From the NCBI RefSeq assembly GCF_003480315.1, contig NZ_QUIV01000032.1, forward strand, positions 1 to 25,731: DNA of 25,731 bases, given 5' to 3'. Positions 15,413 to 24,168 of this stretch are shown here, in pieces; the first letter of the stretch is position 1; each line of letters starts with the position of its first letter. A program made the position numbers and the translations under genes. The DNA is from Clostridium sp. AM33-3 (GTDB lineage Bacteria > Bacillota > Clostridia > Lachnospirales > Lachnospiraceae). Under the pieces are notes generated by a model, which made no database searches, was not told where the DNA came from, and worked only from the letters and a program-made list of their open reading frames with translations.

Positions 15413-16213
15413 CTATAATTCGTCTGCAAAGTATGGGCGCAATGAAGTGAACATTCTGCATCCCAAAATCCACATGACAATTACAATTGTCCAAAAATAC
15501 ACTGTTTGTATTGGATGATTCCAAAAAACATCTTGTCCCACAAAACAACCTCTATATCCGTTAATAATATAATACATCGGGTTTAATTTTAATATCGTCA
15601 CAACCCAGCCTTCCATGATCTCAGGATTCCAGTAAATTGGTGTCGCCCAAAAGCCAATCTGCAGCACAACATTGACGATCTGCGCAAAATCTTTAAATAG
15701 AACTGTGACAGAAGACACCAGCATCCCAAGTCCAAATCCCAGCAGCGTTAATGCAACTGTATAATAAATTGCCTGAACGCTGTAAATAGTAATGTCTGCG
15801 CCCAAAATAAAATACATACAGAAAATAAACCCAATAAAAAACACATGGACAAATGCTGCAGAAACAATCTTCACGCTCGGAATTATTTCTATGCAGAATT
15901 TAACCTTTTTCACAAGATAACTATACTCCAACATACAGTTTGCTGTTGAGTTTAGAATTTCCGTAAAATAAATCCATGGAATATATGCCGGGATAAACCA
16001 CAAAATATATGGCACATTGTCTACCGGCGCCGTCTTAAATCCAATCTGAAACACAAACCAGAACACCAGAATGGTTATCAATGGCTGTATAAATGCCCAC
16101 GTAATTCCTAAAAATGAATTTGAATACTTTGCCTTAAAATCATTTTTAGCAAGTTTAAATATTAATTGTGGCTCCTCAAGAATTCCTTTTGTCAATTTTA
16201 TAATACTGTTCAT
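15413..16213 (-). CDS. wzm: Polysaccharide ABC exporter permease (Wzm, ABC-2 type)
   Basis: This 266-residue integral membrane protein shows about six hydrophobic helices (roughly 34-56, 68-88, 110-136, 142-165, 172-195, 235-255). The N-terminal LIFKLAKNDFKAKYSNSFLG and TWAFIQPLITILVFWFVF segment and the WATPIYW motif before the last helices are hallmarks of the Wzm/TagG/KpsM family. It forms the transmembrane channel for undecaprenyl-linked glycan together with the downstream Wzt. AAGGGTG precedes the ATG at about 10 nt. The length is normal and nothing is disrupted. Confidence 0.92.
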   Translation of the reverse strand: MNSIIKLTKGILEEPQLIFKLAKNDFKAKYSNSFLGITWAFIQPLITILVFWFVFQIGFKTAPVDNVPYILWFIPAYIPWIYFTEILNSTANCMLEYSYLVKKVKFCIEIIPSVKIVSAAFVHVFFIGFIFCMYFILGADITIYSVQAIYYTVALTLLGFGLGMLVSSVTVLFKDFAQIVNVVLQIGFWATPIYWNPEIMEGWVVTILKLNPMYYIINGYRGCFVGQDVFWNHPIQTVYFWTIVIVMWILGCRMFTSLRPYFADEL

Positions 16214-16230
16214 TGTTCTTACACCCTTAA

Positions 16231-18246
16231 CTAAATATAGTGATCTTCTTTCATAATCTGTCCCATCGTTGTGATTGATTTACTGCCAAATATTCCCGAC
16301 AACTGGCTGATTTTATAGTCCTTAAACAGTTCATAGCACTTGGAAGGATTATCCGCTGTACACATAAATGCCGCGTAAGCATCTCCGCCATTGATCTGAA
16401 GCATAGGTTTTATGTCTTCATCCAAAGCATTGTATAATCTTGCAAATGTCAAGATTCCATCGTGCATTTCATATATCATATCATAATTCTCTTTCTCATC
16501 ATAGCTGAATCTTGGCTGAAGTTCTCCATCTTCACTTCTCTCAAATTTCAAAAAACTTGGACTCGGAGCGCTAAAGAGCAGCTCAATCAATAAATTATGT
16601 ACATTATACTGATGTCTCGTATGCCAGTGAAGTAAATACAAATTATGTACCGGCGAATAAGCATAAGGATGCAGCTTTCCTGCTGCAATCCGCCCTTCCA
16701 AAGAAGCATCCTCGTTGGTACCTACAAGCGCACTCAGAACCTCTATATCTTGTCCATACTTTTCTTCAAGTAAAAACTTAATTGCCAATCCTCCAGTTCC
16801 ATACCACCCCATATCAACAACAAGAATCTTCCTGCATCCCTGAATCATCGGACGAAGATACTCATACATATTTTCCTGCGTTGATTTGAAATATTCTATA
16901 ATCCTCTCTTTTTCCCCATATATCAAGCTTACTACCTTATCATTATTCTCACTGGTATACAGTTCTTCTTTTCTCAAACCGTAATCGGAAAGCTTCTCGA
17001 TCAAAAATTCCAAATCTGTTTCCTTTAGAATTTGCTCTAAGCTGGTTTTCTGCTCCATCCCCAACCGATAATAAAAGTTATGATGGATATAATCCTCTGC
17101 ATATTTTTCAAACAATATCTGCTCTGAGCAAAAACGTGAAAAAAGTATGTAGTCGTTATCACACTCATGATAATAGCTGTCATAGACCTTTTTTATAATA
17201 AATCCGTCTCTGGCAACAAACAGGATTTTATCCACGTTTTTTTCTTTCACTACTTTATTCAAAAATTCACAATAACCACATGCCAGAAGTCCCCCATTGA
17301 CCATTCCGTATTCAAAGTAAGGGGTATAACTGTTTGTACCATTATTTAAATAGGCATTCAAAATACCTTTCGTAAATGTCCCGGTCAGGCGGGTCATACC
17401 ATACAGTAAGTTAGGTATCCCATATCTGGCATTCACGTTTGGATAATGCCATGTATCTAACCCTTGTTTCTTCGCTCCGGCATAGTCTGACACAATATTA
17501 TCGCCAATATGTATCACTCTTTTATTTCCTACATACTTTTTCACAACATCGTAAAGCTTGCCATTGCCCTTTGACATCTGGTATTCATTGGAAACAAACA
17601 CCTCTTCTATCCCGTCATAGCCAGCGAACGTAAGCAGATCGCAAATCACATCCCGCTTTAAATACATATCGCTTACCGCAATCATCCGCTTCTGCTTCGT
17701 TTTCAGTTTTTCAATCAGAATTTTCATGTATGGATTGGCATAGCAAAGCTTTTTCTCTGCCTCAATCTCTCTCTCCATCCATAGCGCTTTATCAATTCCA
17801 ATCCACTTTTCTAAAAGGTCATAAATGTCGTTTAGATCAACCTCTCCCATAGGACTTTTCTTTCGCGCCTCAGCCTCAGCCCGCATTCTGAGATGGCAAA
17901 ATCTGGGCAAACTGTATTTCGCTTCCATAAAAGAAAAAACATCCGTTGGCTTTTCGACCTGCCGCAAGAGCAGCGTATCAAAAATATCAAATGATATTAC
18001 ATCATATGTCTCCAGAAGTTCTGCCAGTTCCTCCGGTGTTAATAATGCACCTTTTTCTTCCATGTAATTATTCTTTCGACATTCATAATTCAACTGCATT
18101 ATTTTATTCAAGCGTTTCGCCTTATCTCCAAGTCCTGTTCCTGGATACTCTGCATAATATTCCCAATACTTTTCTTTAATATACTCGTTTTTTAAAATCA
18201 AATGATATTTCAATTTGTATTTCAAATCAGATACAAACCTGCTCAT
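16231..18246 (-). CDS. HAD-like protein with (A)RDG module, COG5610-type
   Basis: This 671-residue protein begins with basic helices (1-75), then a HAD-like domain: FDIFDT (D87, with Phe at the usual second Asp), AVSDMYL (S192), MSKGNGK (K226 region) and HIGDNIVSD (GD 248-249, D254). From about residue 305 it carries the module shared with the operon's 1005- and 401-residue proteins: LFVARDG (345-348), LVVDMGWYGTGG, ELLFSAPSPS. It lacks the GT2 domain. The start overlaps the preceding stop by 4 nt (ATGA), showing translational coupling. Such proteins recur in surface-polysaccharide loci, but their reaction is not established; phosphate or pyrophosphate removal from a sugar or glycan intermediate is conceivable. 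Confidence 0.82.
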   Translation of the reverse strand: MSRFVSDLKYKLKYHLILKNEYIKEKYWEYYAEYPGTGLGDKAKRLNKIMQLNYECRKNNYMEEKGALLTPEELAELLETYDVISFDIFDTLLLRQVEKPTDVFSFMEAKYSLPRFCHLRMRAEAEARKKSPMGEVDLNDIYDLLEKWIGIDKALWMEREIEAEKKLCYANPYMKILIEKLKTKQKRMIAVSDMYLKRDVICDLLTFAGYDGIEEVFVSNEYQMSKGNGKLYDVVKKYVGNKRVIHIGDNIVSDYAGAKKQGLDTWHYPNVNARYGIPNLLYGMTRLTGTFTKGILNAYLNNGTNSYTPYFEYGMVNGGLLACGYCEFLNKVVKEKNVDKILFVARDGFIIKKVYDSYYHECDNDYILFSRFCSEQILFEKYAEDYIHHNFYYRLGMEQKTSLEQILKETDLEFLIEKLSDYGLRKEELYTSENNDKVVSLIYGEKERIIEYFKSTQENMYEYLRPMIQGCRKILVVDMGWYGTGGLAIKFLLEEKYGQDIEVLSALVGTNEDASLEGRIAAGKLHPYAYSPVHNLYLLHWHTRHQYNVHNLLIELLFSAPSPSFLKFERSEDGELQPRFSYDEKENYDMIYEMHDGILTFARLYNALDEDIKPMLQINGGDAYAAFMCTADNPSKCYELFKDYKISQLSGIFGSKSITTMGQIMKEDHYI

Positions 18247-19448
18247 TTTAAATAATTCCTTTCCAAAATATAGTTATAAAGCGGCACTAACCCACGCATA
18301 TGCCGCCAAACCAGATACCCCTGCGGCCACGTGGTTTCCCAAAGAGCACACTTTAGCTGTTTTCTCTTTTCCTTGCTGAAACATGCCTGAACAAACATAA
18401 TTTCTTTTATTTTTATTGCCTTAGCCACAAATTTCCCATTTCCGAATGTCTCATTATGCTTTAAGGCGAAAAATGCCGCTGCTGCTTGTTTCGAAGGGTA
18501 TAATAAAAAGGATTCTACCGCTTCATTTCCCTTGCTTAACAACTCTTCCTTCGTCTCATTGTTTGCAAAACATTTTCGTATGTTATTCAAAATGTATGTT
18601 TGCAAGTTTTCAGTATACAAGTGGTATGTTCTATTCTCGTCTTCATCAATAATTCTGATTGCCTCTACTCTTCCTCCGTTTTTCTGATACCTGGAAACAC
18701 TTCCAGAAGAAGAATTACAAATCATCTCTATCGGTGTCGGATAACGTAATATAACCTCCGTTTTCCCTTGATTCAAATATCCGAATTTATGACCATTTAC
18801 CGGCTGTTCATTTAAAAATGAAGCAAGGCACAAATAGTATCCGGTCCATTGAATATTTGGAAAAATTCGACATAAATTATCCTGAATCGTTCCTCTCCAT
18901 CCAATATCAACAACTGCTATTTCATCACTGTCTTCGTCCGAAATTCCTTTTTGCCTAAAATACCCTTTCAATTTTTCGCGCTGCGTCGTGATTTCTTCCA
19001 TTATTTTTCTTTTGACATCCTTGTCAGCTAAAAAATCAACAACCCTTTTATCCTCATGTGGAGAAGAAATCACCTCAGTTTCATTCAAATGATATTGCCT
19101 CAATTTCTCTGCAAAGCTCTCTGCTTCCATTCCAATAGATGAAAAAAAAGCCTGCGGAGACTGCTCCTTGTATAAACTCCACATTCTTAGAAATTCTTCT
19201 ATTTCTACGGCATTTATTGATGGAGCAAATGTCGCAACCCGGCTGACTTCTAAAATATCTACCAGAATGTCCTGCTCTTTGTCTTCCTGAAAATGTGCAA
19301 TTTCATCGTAAACTTTTTTGAAGAACTCGCCTTCCCTCGTCAGAAAAAACAATTTCTTAATTCGCTTCTCAGTACATGACTTTTTAATCCAAAGCAAAAA
19401 ACCTGCAAATAAACTGCTTAAATCTTGTGCTCTTATTTTATCAATCAC
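18243..19448 (-). CDS. Stand-alone (T)REG module protein, third paralogue of the set
   Basis: The protein has 401 residues. The start is taken as the GTG at 19448: GGTGGAG sits 5 nt upstream, and it begins 2 nt after the preceding gene's stop. A longer frame from an ATG at 19481 would overlap that gene by 31 nt. It contains only the module found at the C-termini of the two HAD proteins: LFFLTREG (33-40), a VSRVATFAPS segment, VVDIGWRGTIQDN and IEMICNSSSGS. No HAD or glycosyltransferase domain is present. The C-terminal region (KLKCALWETTWPQGYLVWRH) is basic and aromatic. Function unknown; the operon position implies glycan assembly. Because it is module-only, it is useful for isolating what the module does. 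Confidence 0.78.
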   Translation of the reverse strand: MIDKIRAQDLSSLFAGFLLWIKKSCTEKRIKKLFFLTREGEFFKKVYDEIAHFQEDKEQDILVDILEVSRVATFAPSINAVEIEEFLRMWSLYKEQSPQAFFSSIGMEAESFAEKLRQYHLNETEVISSPHEDKRVVDFLADKDVKRKIMEEITTQREKLKGYFRQKGISDEDSDEIAVVDIGWRGTIQDNLCRIFPNIQWTGYYLCLASFLNEQPVNGHKFGYLNQGKTEVILRYPTPIEMICNSSSGSVSRYQKNGGRVEAIRIIDEDENRTYHLYTENLQTYILNNIRKCFANNETKEELLSKGNEAVESFLLYPSKQAAAAFFALKHNETFGNGKFVAKAIKIKEIMFVQACFSKEKRKQLKCALWETTWPQGYLVWRHMRGLVPLYNYILERNYLK

Positions 19449-19450
19449 AA

Positions 19451-20665
19451 CTACTCCACCCTTAAAACCTTCTTGATGCATTTAACCCCCGGTATTCTGC
19501 GTATCCATGTGATTCGCTTTATTTTAGAATACCAGTCATTATTTTCAGTGGCAACTATTTCATTTCTAAGTTCCTGTACTTCCTCACCAGCAATAATGGG
19601 TTCTCCTTGGTATGTTAATGCAGGTTCTTCTTTTTGAAACAATTCATCCTGTCCTTCAAGAACACCTTGTATACATTTCATAAACTGTCCCAATCCCACA
19701 TTAATATCCCTGTCTGACATAAACATCTGCTCTTGTTCAGAAATTTTTCTGTTGCTTTCCTGATTATCCAGAAGATTTATAACCGCTTGAGCTAACGACT
19801 CTGGCCGACATTGCGCCAATGTAATTGTATTCTCTGCAAAATCATATAAATTATTATTTGAAAATACATCTACCACCGGCAATCCACACGCCATCATCTC
19901 AAAAGGTATCCGTGATGGATTCGTGGCGCTTATACACAATCCCACACTGCATTTGTTATAAAGTTCAGCGCATTGTTGCAGCGACACCAATCCCAAATTG
20001 GAATGCTCAAAAGGTATCTTGAATTTTTCTTTCGAACCATACAAATAAACCGTAACATCTGGTCGAATCTTTTTCACCAGGGTCAACGCCTCAAGTCCTA
20101 TCTCCGCTCCCCGCCTCGGCTTATCTGGCTGATATATAAAGCAAATTGCTTTCTCGCGATTTTGATTTTTATTTGAAAAGTATATTTTTTTATCTGCACA
20201 AAAATCAAAATATGCCGCTTTTGCGCAATGTTCCTCTTTTAACTTTTTTGCCAACCATCTTCCTATCGTAATATGATAAAACCCCAACTCATAAGTTCCT
20301 GCTGCTCTTAAATACTGATTTCCAACAGGATAAAACATTGGTTCATAGTCCTGAACAAAATATACTTTTTTCGCAGGACCTTTATATCTGTATACGATCT
20401 CCGCCGTCATCCATGCCGTTGCAATAATTAAATCATAAGGAATTTCCAAAGAAATATCATAACCTAAATGAAAGCGGCAATTACATTCCCCATACAAGCG
20501 CGTTGCATTTTGTTCCAACTCTTCATCCGAACGATAATCACCAGAATTATAAACGTAGACATCACATTCAAATTCTGTTGACATAACATTTACATGTTGA
20601 AAAACCGTTCGATATCCACCAGATCCTTCAATAAAAGAAGGAATAACCCATGCTGCTTTCCTCAT
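19451..20665 (-). CDS. WsaF-like (rhamnosyltransferase-type) GT4 glycosyltransferase
   Basis: The protein has 404 residues. The N-terminal domain has WVIPSFIEGSGGYRTVFQHV (6-25), as in the WsaF rhamnosyltransferase family, and KVYFVQDYEPMFYPVG (about 118-133), another hallmark. The C-terminal GT-B domain has ICFIYQPDKPRRGAEIGLEA, VTVYLYGSKE and the donor-site stretch SATNPSRIPFEMMACGLPVV; the second Glu of the E-x7-E motif is in FEMMACG, and the first is replaced by N/P. A short extra tail (about 340-404) follows. The ribosome site GAGGTGAT overlaps the end of the GT8 gene (4-nt gap). It probably adds a rhamnose or similar deoxyhexose; the sugar is inferred from family resemblance only. Confidence 0.85.
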   Translation of the reverse strand: MRKAAWVIPSFIEGSGGYRTVFQHVNVMSTEFECDVYVYNSGDYRSDEELEQNATRLYGECNCRFHLGYDISLEIPYDLIIATAWMTAEIVYRYKGPAKKVYFVQDYEPMFYPVGNQYLRAAGTYELGFYHITIGRWLAKKLKEEHCAKAAYFDFCADKKIYFSNKNQNREKAICFIYQPDKPRRGAEIGLEALTLVKKIRPDVTVYLYGSKEKFKIPFEHSNLGLVSLQQCAELYNKCSVGLCISATNPSRIPFEMMACGLPVVDVFSNNNLYDFAENTITLAQCRPESLAQAVINLLDNQESNRKISEQEQMFMSDRDINVGLGQFMKCIQGVLEGQDELFQKEEPALTYQGEPIIAGEEVQELRNEIVATENNDWYSKIKRITWIRRIPGVKCIKKVLRVE

Positions 20666-20669
20666 ATCA

Positions 20670-21614
20670 TCACCTCTTTAGCATTTGCTTTAACTGGTAT
20701 AATATTTTATACACCTCAAAGGGCAGAAATCGGTATAACAGCCGTGTCACTTTTGTATGTAAAGAGATATCCTGCACCTCATATACCTGCTCACCAAAAA
20801 GTTCTTCATACCTCTCTCGAAATAAGTTTCTCCAAGGATGATCACATGGGGCAAACCATGGTCTATTATATAACTCATTCATAAAATGAATAAGAATAGG
20901 TTTTTTTACTGCCTGTTCCATAATTGTCTCATCCTGATAATAAAAATCCACTCTAAAAAGCTGCCTTAATTGCTCTAATGGATACATCAGCATCGACGGC
21001 ATCTGATTATACTTTGGTTCCAGTACACCAATCTCGCCTCTGCACACATGATTCAAAGTTCCTTCACTCAACATCGGCGGCTTCCCCTGTTGCTTCCGTA
21101 TGTATTCCAGACATTGCTTTGATTTTTCTGTACTTTTCCACAACTTCATGTTAAAAAGCACCACACCATCACAAATATACGGTTCTCCAGGGAATCCATG
21201 GATACGCTGCTTCAGCTTCGATGAATACGGCATCAGAACTCCTGCCACGCATTCATGTTCCATATTCCTGCCGAAAAGCGGTTCCAGTGAATCTGTTACA
21301 ATCACATCACTGTCCAGATATAACACTCGATCAGATGGAATTGCCTGTTCCATAAAAAGCTTTGCATAAATCGTCCTCGGATGTCTGTCTTCCTCATCAA
21401 GCTTCAATTCCGGAACCCATTCTTTCATATCAAGGAACGTAATTGTCTGATGATACCTTTCTAATATCTGCAGCATCATCCTGCGATTCTCTATGGACAG
21501 CCCATCATACATTAAGTATATATTTGCATCCTGGTTATGCTCTGTCAGAGACACCATAGATACCAGTGTCTGTCTCACATATGCATCATTACATGCGTAT
21601 ACAACATCAATCAA
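20670..21614 (-). CDS. GT8-family glycosyltransferase
   Basis: This 314-residue GT-A retaining glycosyltransferase uses a UDP-glucose or UDP-galactose type donor. It starts at a TTG at 21614: GAGG lies 7 nt upstream, and the codon overlaps the preceding stop by 4 nt (TTGA). The first ATG downstream is out of frame. Motifs: VVYACNDAYV (4-13), the nucleotide pocket, and LYLDSD (D101-x-D103), the metal-binding motif. HFMNELYNRPW near 252 is the C-terminal metal ligand region of GT8, where lysine of the usual KPW is arginine. A basic amphipathic tail (about 285-314) may anchor it to the membrane. It is transcribed with the other glycan genes. Confidence 0.9.
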   Translation of the reverse strand: MIDVVYACNDAYVRQTLVSMVSLTEHNQDANIYLMYDGLSIENRRMMLQILERYHQTITFLDMKEWVPELKLDEEDRHPRTIYAKLFMEQAIPSDRVLYLDSDVIVTDSLEPLFGRNMEHECVAGVLMPYSSKLKQRIHGFPGEPYICDGVVLFNMKLWKSTEKSKQCLEYIRKQQGKPPMLSEGTLNHVCRGEIGVLEPKYNQMPSMLMYPLEQLRQLFRVDFYYQDETIMEQAVKKPILIHFMNELYNRPWFAPCDHPWRNLFRERYEELFGEQVYEVQDISLHTKVTRLLYRFLPFEVYKILYQLKQMLKR

Positions 21615-22702
21615 TTAGTAACCTCATTTCTATAGATGCATGCCATATTGGCCATATAGGTTTCTATATTATCAAATGAACGACCTCTCACAACAGAACG
21701 CGCCTTCCAACTACTGTATTCCTCATCTGAATGTTTCAGCAGCCAGATTTTTTCCAGAAATTCTTCATCACTCCTGCATATTTCCGGAGCCTCTTCACCA
21801 AGAATCTCACTGCACCCCGCATTGTCTGTTGACAAAACCGGTACTCCAAGCATATTAGCTTCTATTGCCACCAGTCCAAATCCCTCCCACCGGGATGTAA
21901 TGCACAAAAGCTTTGCATTTTTGATGTATGGATATGGGTTTTTCTGAAAACCTTTTATCTCAATATTCTCCTGCAGCTGCAACGCCTCTACCAATTCCCT
22001 GCATTCGTGCATTAAATCTCCAGAGCCTATCATACATGTCTGGATATCAAACCATCCGCTATCCCGCAGTGCCGCAACCAACCGGATAAATCTCTGCGGA
22101 TTCTTCGGCTCCACAAAGCGGCCCACAAATACCAAATCGTATCTTCTATCACCAGAATCAGGTATCGTCATACTTGCCATTTCCTTGATTTTAGCAGCAT
22201 CAATGGGATTCCCCACTGTAAGCATTTTATCTTGAAAGCACTTCGCAAAAACCATACTGTCGAAACTTTTTTGGGATACTGCAAGCAGGCTTTCTATTCT
22301 GGTCCGGCAGGCAGCATATACCAATGTTCTCATGTTCCATGTTGTTACCCACGGCGGTGCATGATGCAAATGGGATATCAGTCGGAATTTTCCTTTCAAT
22401 GATGCACATAACACAGTAGCAGAAAAATCGTGTGCATGAACAATATCCGGCAAGCATTGCCTCACAGCATCACTCAGACTTCGTCTGTCAAAGGAATCCA
22501 ATAAAATAAACGGGATACTTTCCTTTTCCAATATATCACGAATCGGACCATCTGAAGCAATGTAAGTACATTCGAATTCACTGGAAAGATTTCTGATTAT
22601 CGTAATTGCTACGTTTTCAGCCCCCGAATAAACAGATGATTTTAACACATGTGCTACCTTAAGTCTTCTGCTATGATTCATTTTCTTCTTTCTAATCTCC
22701 AC
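21611..22702 (-). CDS. GT4-family glycosyltransferase
   Basis: The 363-residue frame starts at a GTG at 22702 that overlaps the upstream TAG by 1 nt. An ATG seven codons later (22681), after AGAAAGAAG, is an alternative start. GT-B features: KSSVYSGAENVA (21-32), VHAHDFSATVL (88-98), VFVGRFVEPKNP (191-202, with the conserved Arg and Lys), MIGSGDL and the E-x7-E motif EGFGLVAIE (E273, E281) followed by NAGCSEI. It should transfer a sugar to the lipid-linked product made by the initiating enzyme encoded just upstream, so it is the likely second step. Donor sugar unknown. Confidence 0.9.
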   Translation of the reverse strand: MEIRKKKMNHSRRLKVAHVLKSSVYSGAENVAITIIRNLSSEFECTYIASDGPIRDILEKESIPFILLDSFDRRSLSDAVRQCLPDIVHAHDFSATVLCASLKGKFRLISHLHHAPPWVTTWNMRTLVYAACRTRIESLLAVSQKSFDSMVFAKCFQDKMLTVGNPIDAAKIKEMASMTIPDSGDRRYDLVFVGRFVEPKNPQRFIRLVAALRDSGWFDIQTCMIGSGDLMHECRELVEALQLQENIEIKGFQKNPYPYIKNAKLLCITSRWEGFGLVAIEANMLGVPVLSTDNAGCSEILGEEAPEICRSDEEFLEKIWLLKHSDEEYSSWKARSVVRGRSFDNIETYMANMACIYRNEVTN

Positions 22703-24084
22703 TACTTTTCCGTCGGAACATCCGGGTCAGGCATCACGCCTTCCGTACTTTCTTTCAGCAGCATGATTTTGGGTGTCATGATAATCAGCTTCACATCCAA
22801 CAATAAGGAATACTTTCTGATATACATCAAATCCAGCTTCAGCTTATCATACGAGGTCGTGTTGTACTTGCCATATACCTGTGCATATCCGGTGAGTCCT
22901 GCTTTCACCTTCAGGCGATAAGAAAATTCCGGAATATTTTTCTCGATTTCCGCTACCAGTTCCGGTCGCTCCGGTCTTGGTCCCACCACAGACATATCTC
23001 CCTTCAGAATATTCAAAATCTGTGGCAATTCATCAAGGCGAGTTGCCCTCAAAACCCGTCCAATCGGCAAGATGCGCGGATCTCGTTCCGTTGCCAGAAC
23101 AGCACCTGACCTTTTTTCTGCATCCACCACCATGGTTCGGAACTTGTAGATCATAAAGCACTTCCCATCTTTTGTCAGACGTTCCTGCTTATAGAAGATC
23201 GGCCCACCATCTGTACTCTTAATTCCGATTGCAGCTATAAGAAACACAGGCGAAAACAAACATAGCATAATAAACGCAACCACAATGTCTTCTGCCCGTT
23301 TCATCCACTGCTGCTCAACATTCAATCCCATATTCCGTGACAGCAGGAGAGGTGTATCAAACAAATTCAGTTCATCAGAGCTGCGCAGCAGCACATCTGA
23401 TATCTTAGGCACACTATAAGTGCGCACACCCACATGATAGCAGTATTTTAACAGCAGATTACGCTCATGTGAAGGCATATCTCCAATAATCACAGCATCA
23501 TAAAGAGGAATTCTCTGCTCTATCGCTGCCATCCCTTTCTTATAGGAGATTACCTCACAGATTTCATACTTATCTTCTCTGGAATTAATTTTGTCCTTCA
23601 AATGGTAATCCCGTCGGTCTCCTTCCACAAACAACATCCTGTGCGGTGGGAACATATTCTTATATACAGCCTGAAACACCAGTGTCCAGACCACAATAAA
23701 CACAATATCCCCAACGGTCATAAGAAGGATATATCCCGGATTCACAAAACGCTTATCAATGATAGCGATTTGAAAATAAGTAAAGATATTTACAAATAAC
23801 ACCGACATAATCTGTGAATAGATCAAATTGCCATTCTTCAGATACCCAACCTTAAATCCGCCATATGTATTCATAAAGAACATCAGCAGAATGCCATACA
23901 GCAGAACGATAAGCCAGTTTCCTCTCCTGTAAAAAGGTATCTGCAGAATATGTTTGTTATAATAACCAATCCAGGTGACTCCATATAAAAAGCAAAGTCC
24001 CAGGAGCATAACAGCCGCAAACGACAACTTAATCAGTCGCTTGTACTGTTCTTTGTTTCTTTTTCTTTCCATAGATTTCTTCAT
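22702..24084 (-). CDS. Initiating polyprenyl glycosylphosphotransferase (WbaP/CpsE-type)
   Basis: The protein has about 460 residues. The ATG at 24084 has GAGGA 10 nt upstream. An in-frame ATG at 24105 has its GGGAG only 1 nt away and is less likely. Four N-terminal membrane helices (about 20-42, 57-77, 88-110, 118-141) lead to a CoA-binding-like domain (VIIGDMPSHERN), then a fifth membrane segment (about 266-288) and the bacterial sugar transferase domain: YKFRTM, TRLDELPQ, GDMSVVGPRPERPE and AGLTGYAQV. It moves a sugar-1-phosphate from a UDP-sugar to undecaprenyl phosphate at the inner membrane face. As the first gene of the operon it commits flux to this glycan. The whole catalytic motif set is intact. 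Confidence 0.93.
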   Translation of the reverse strand: MKKSMERKRNKEQYKRLIKLSFAAVMLLGLCFLYGVTWIGYYNKHILQIPFYRRGNWLIVLLYGILLMFFMNTYGGFKVGYLKNGNLIYSQIMSVLFVNIFTYFQIAIIDKRFVNPGYILLMTVGDIVFIVVWTLVFQAVYKNMFPPHRMLFVEGDRRDYHLKDKINSREDKYEICEVISYKKGMAAIEQRIPLYDAVIIGDMPSHERNLLLKYCYHVGVRTYSVPKISDVLLRSSDELNLFDTPLLLSRNMGLNVEQQWMKRAEDIVVAFIMLCLFSPVFLIAAIGIKSTDGGPIFYKQERLTKDGKCFMIYKFRTMVVDAEKRSGAVLATERDPRILPIGRVLRATRLDELPQILNILKGDMSVVGPRPERPELVAEIEKNIPEFSYRLKVKAGLTGYAQVYGKYNTTSYDKLKLDLMYIRKYSLLLDVKLIIMTPKIMLLKESTEGVMPDPDVPTEK

Positions 24085-24136
24085 ATCGCCCAATTCCTCG
24101 GGCATTCTCCCTTTATTGCATAGTAAACTTCAATAC

Positions 24137-24165
24137 AGTATACCATCTAGCGACCTTTTTCGCAA
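24137..24165 (-). promoter_or_regulatory. Near-consensus promoter of the ten-gene glycan operon
   Basis: On the minus strand: -35 TTGCGA (24160-24165), exactly 17 bp, -10 TATACT (24137-24142) with an extended TGG before it. Transcription would start near 24130, giving a 45-nt leader before the ATG at 24084. It lies 4 bp beyond the stop of the IS66-type transposase fragment, so it sits at or near an insertion or deletion junction. Confidence 0.72.
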
Positions 24166-24168
24166 CGC

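Noticed and set aside
15405..15548. 48-residue N-terminal extension of Wzt
   Set aside because: It overlaps the wzm coding region and has no ribosome site; AGGAG precedes the internal ATG at 15404, where ABC homology begins.
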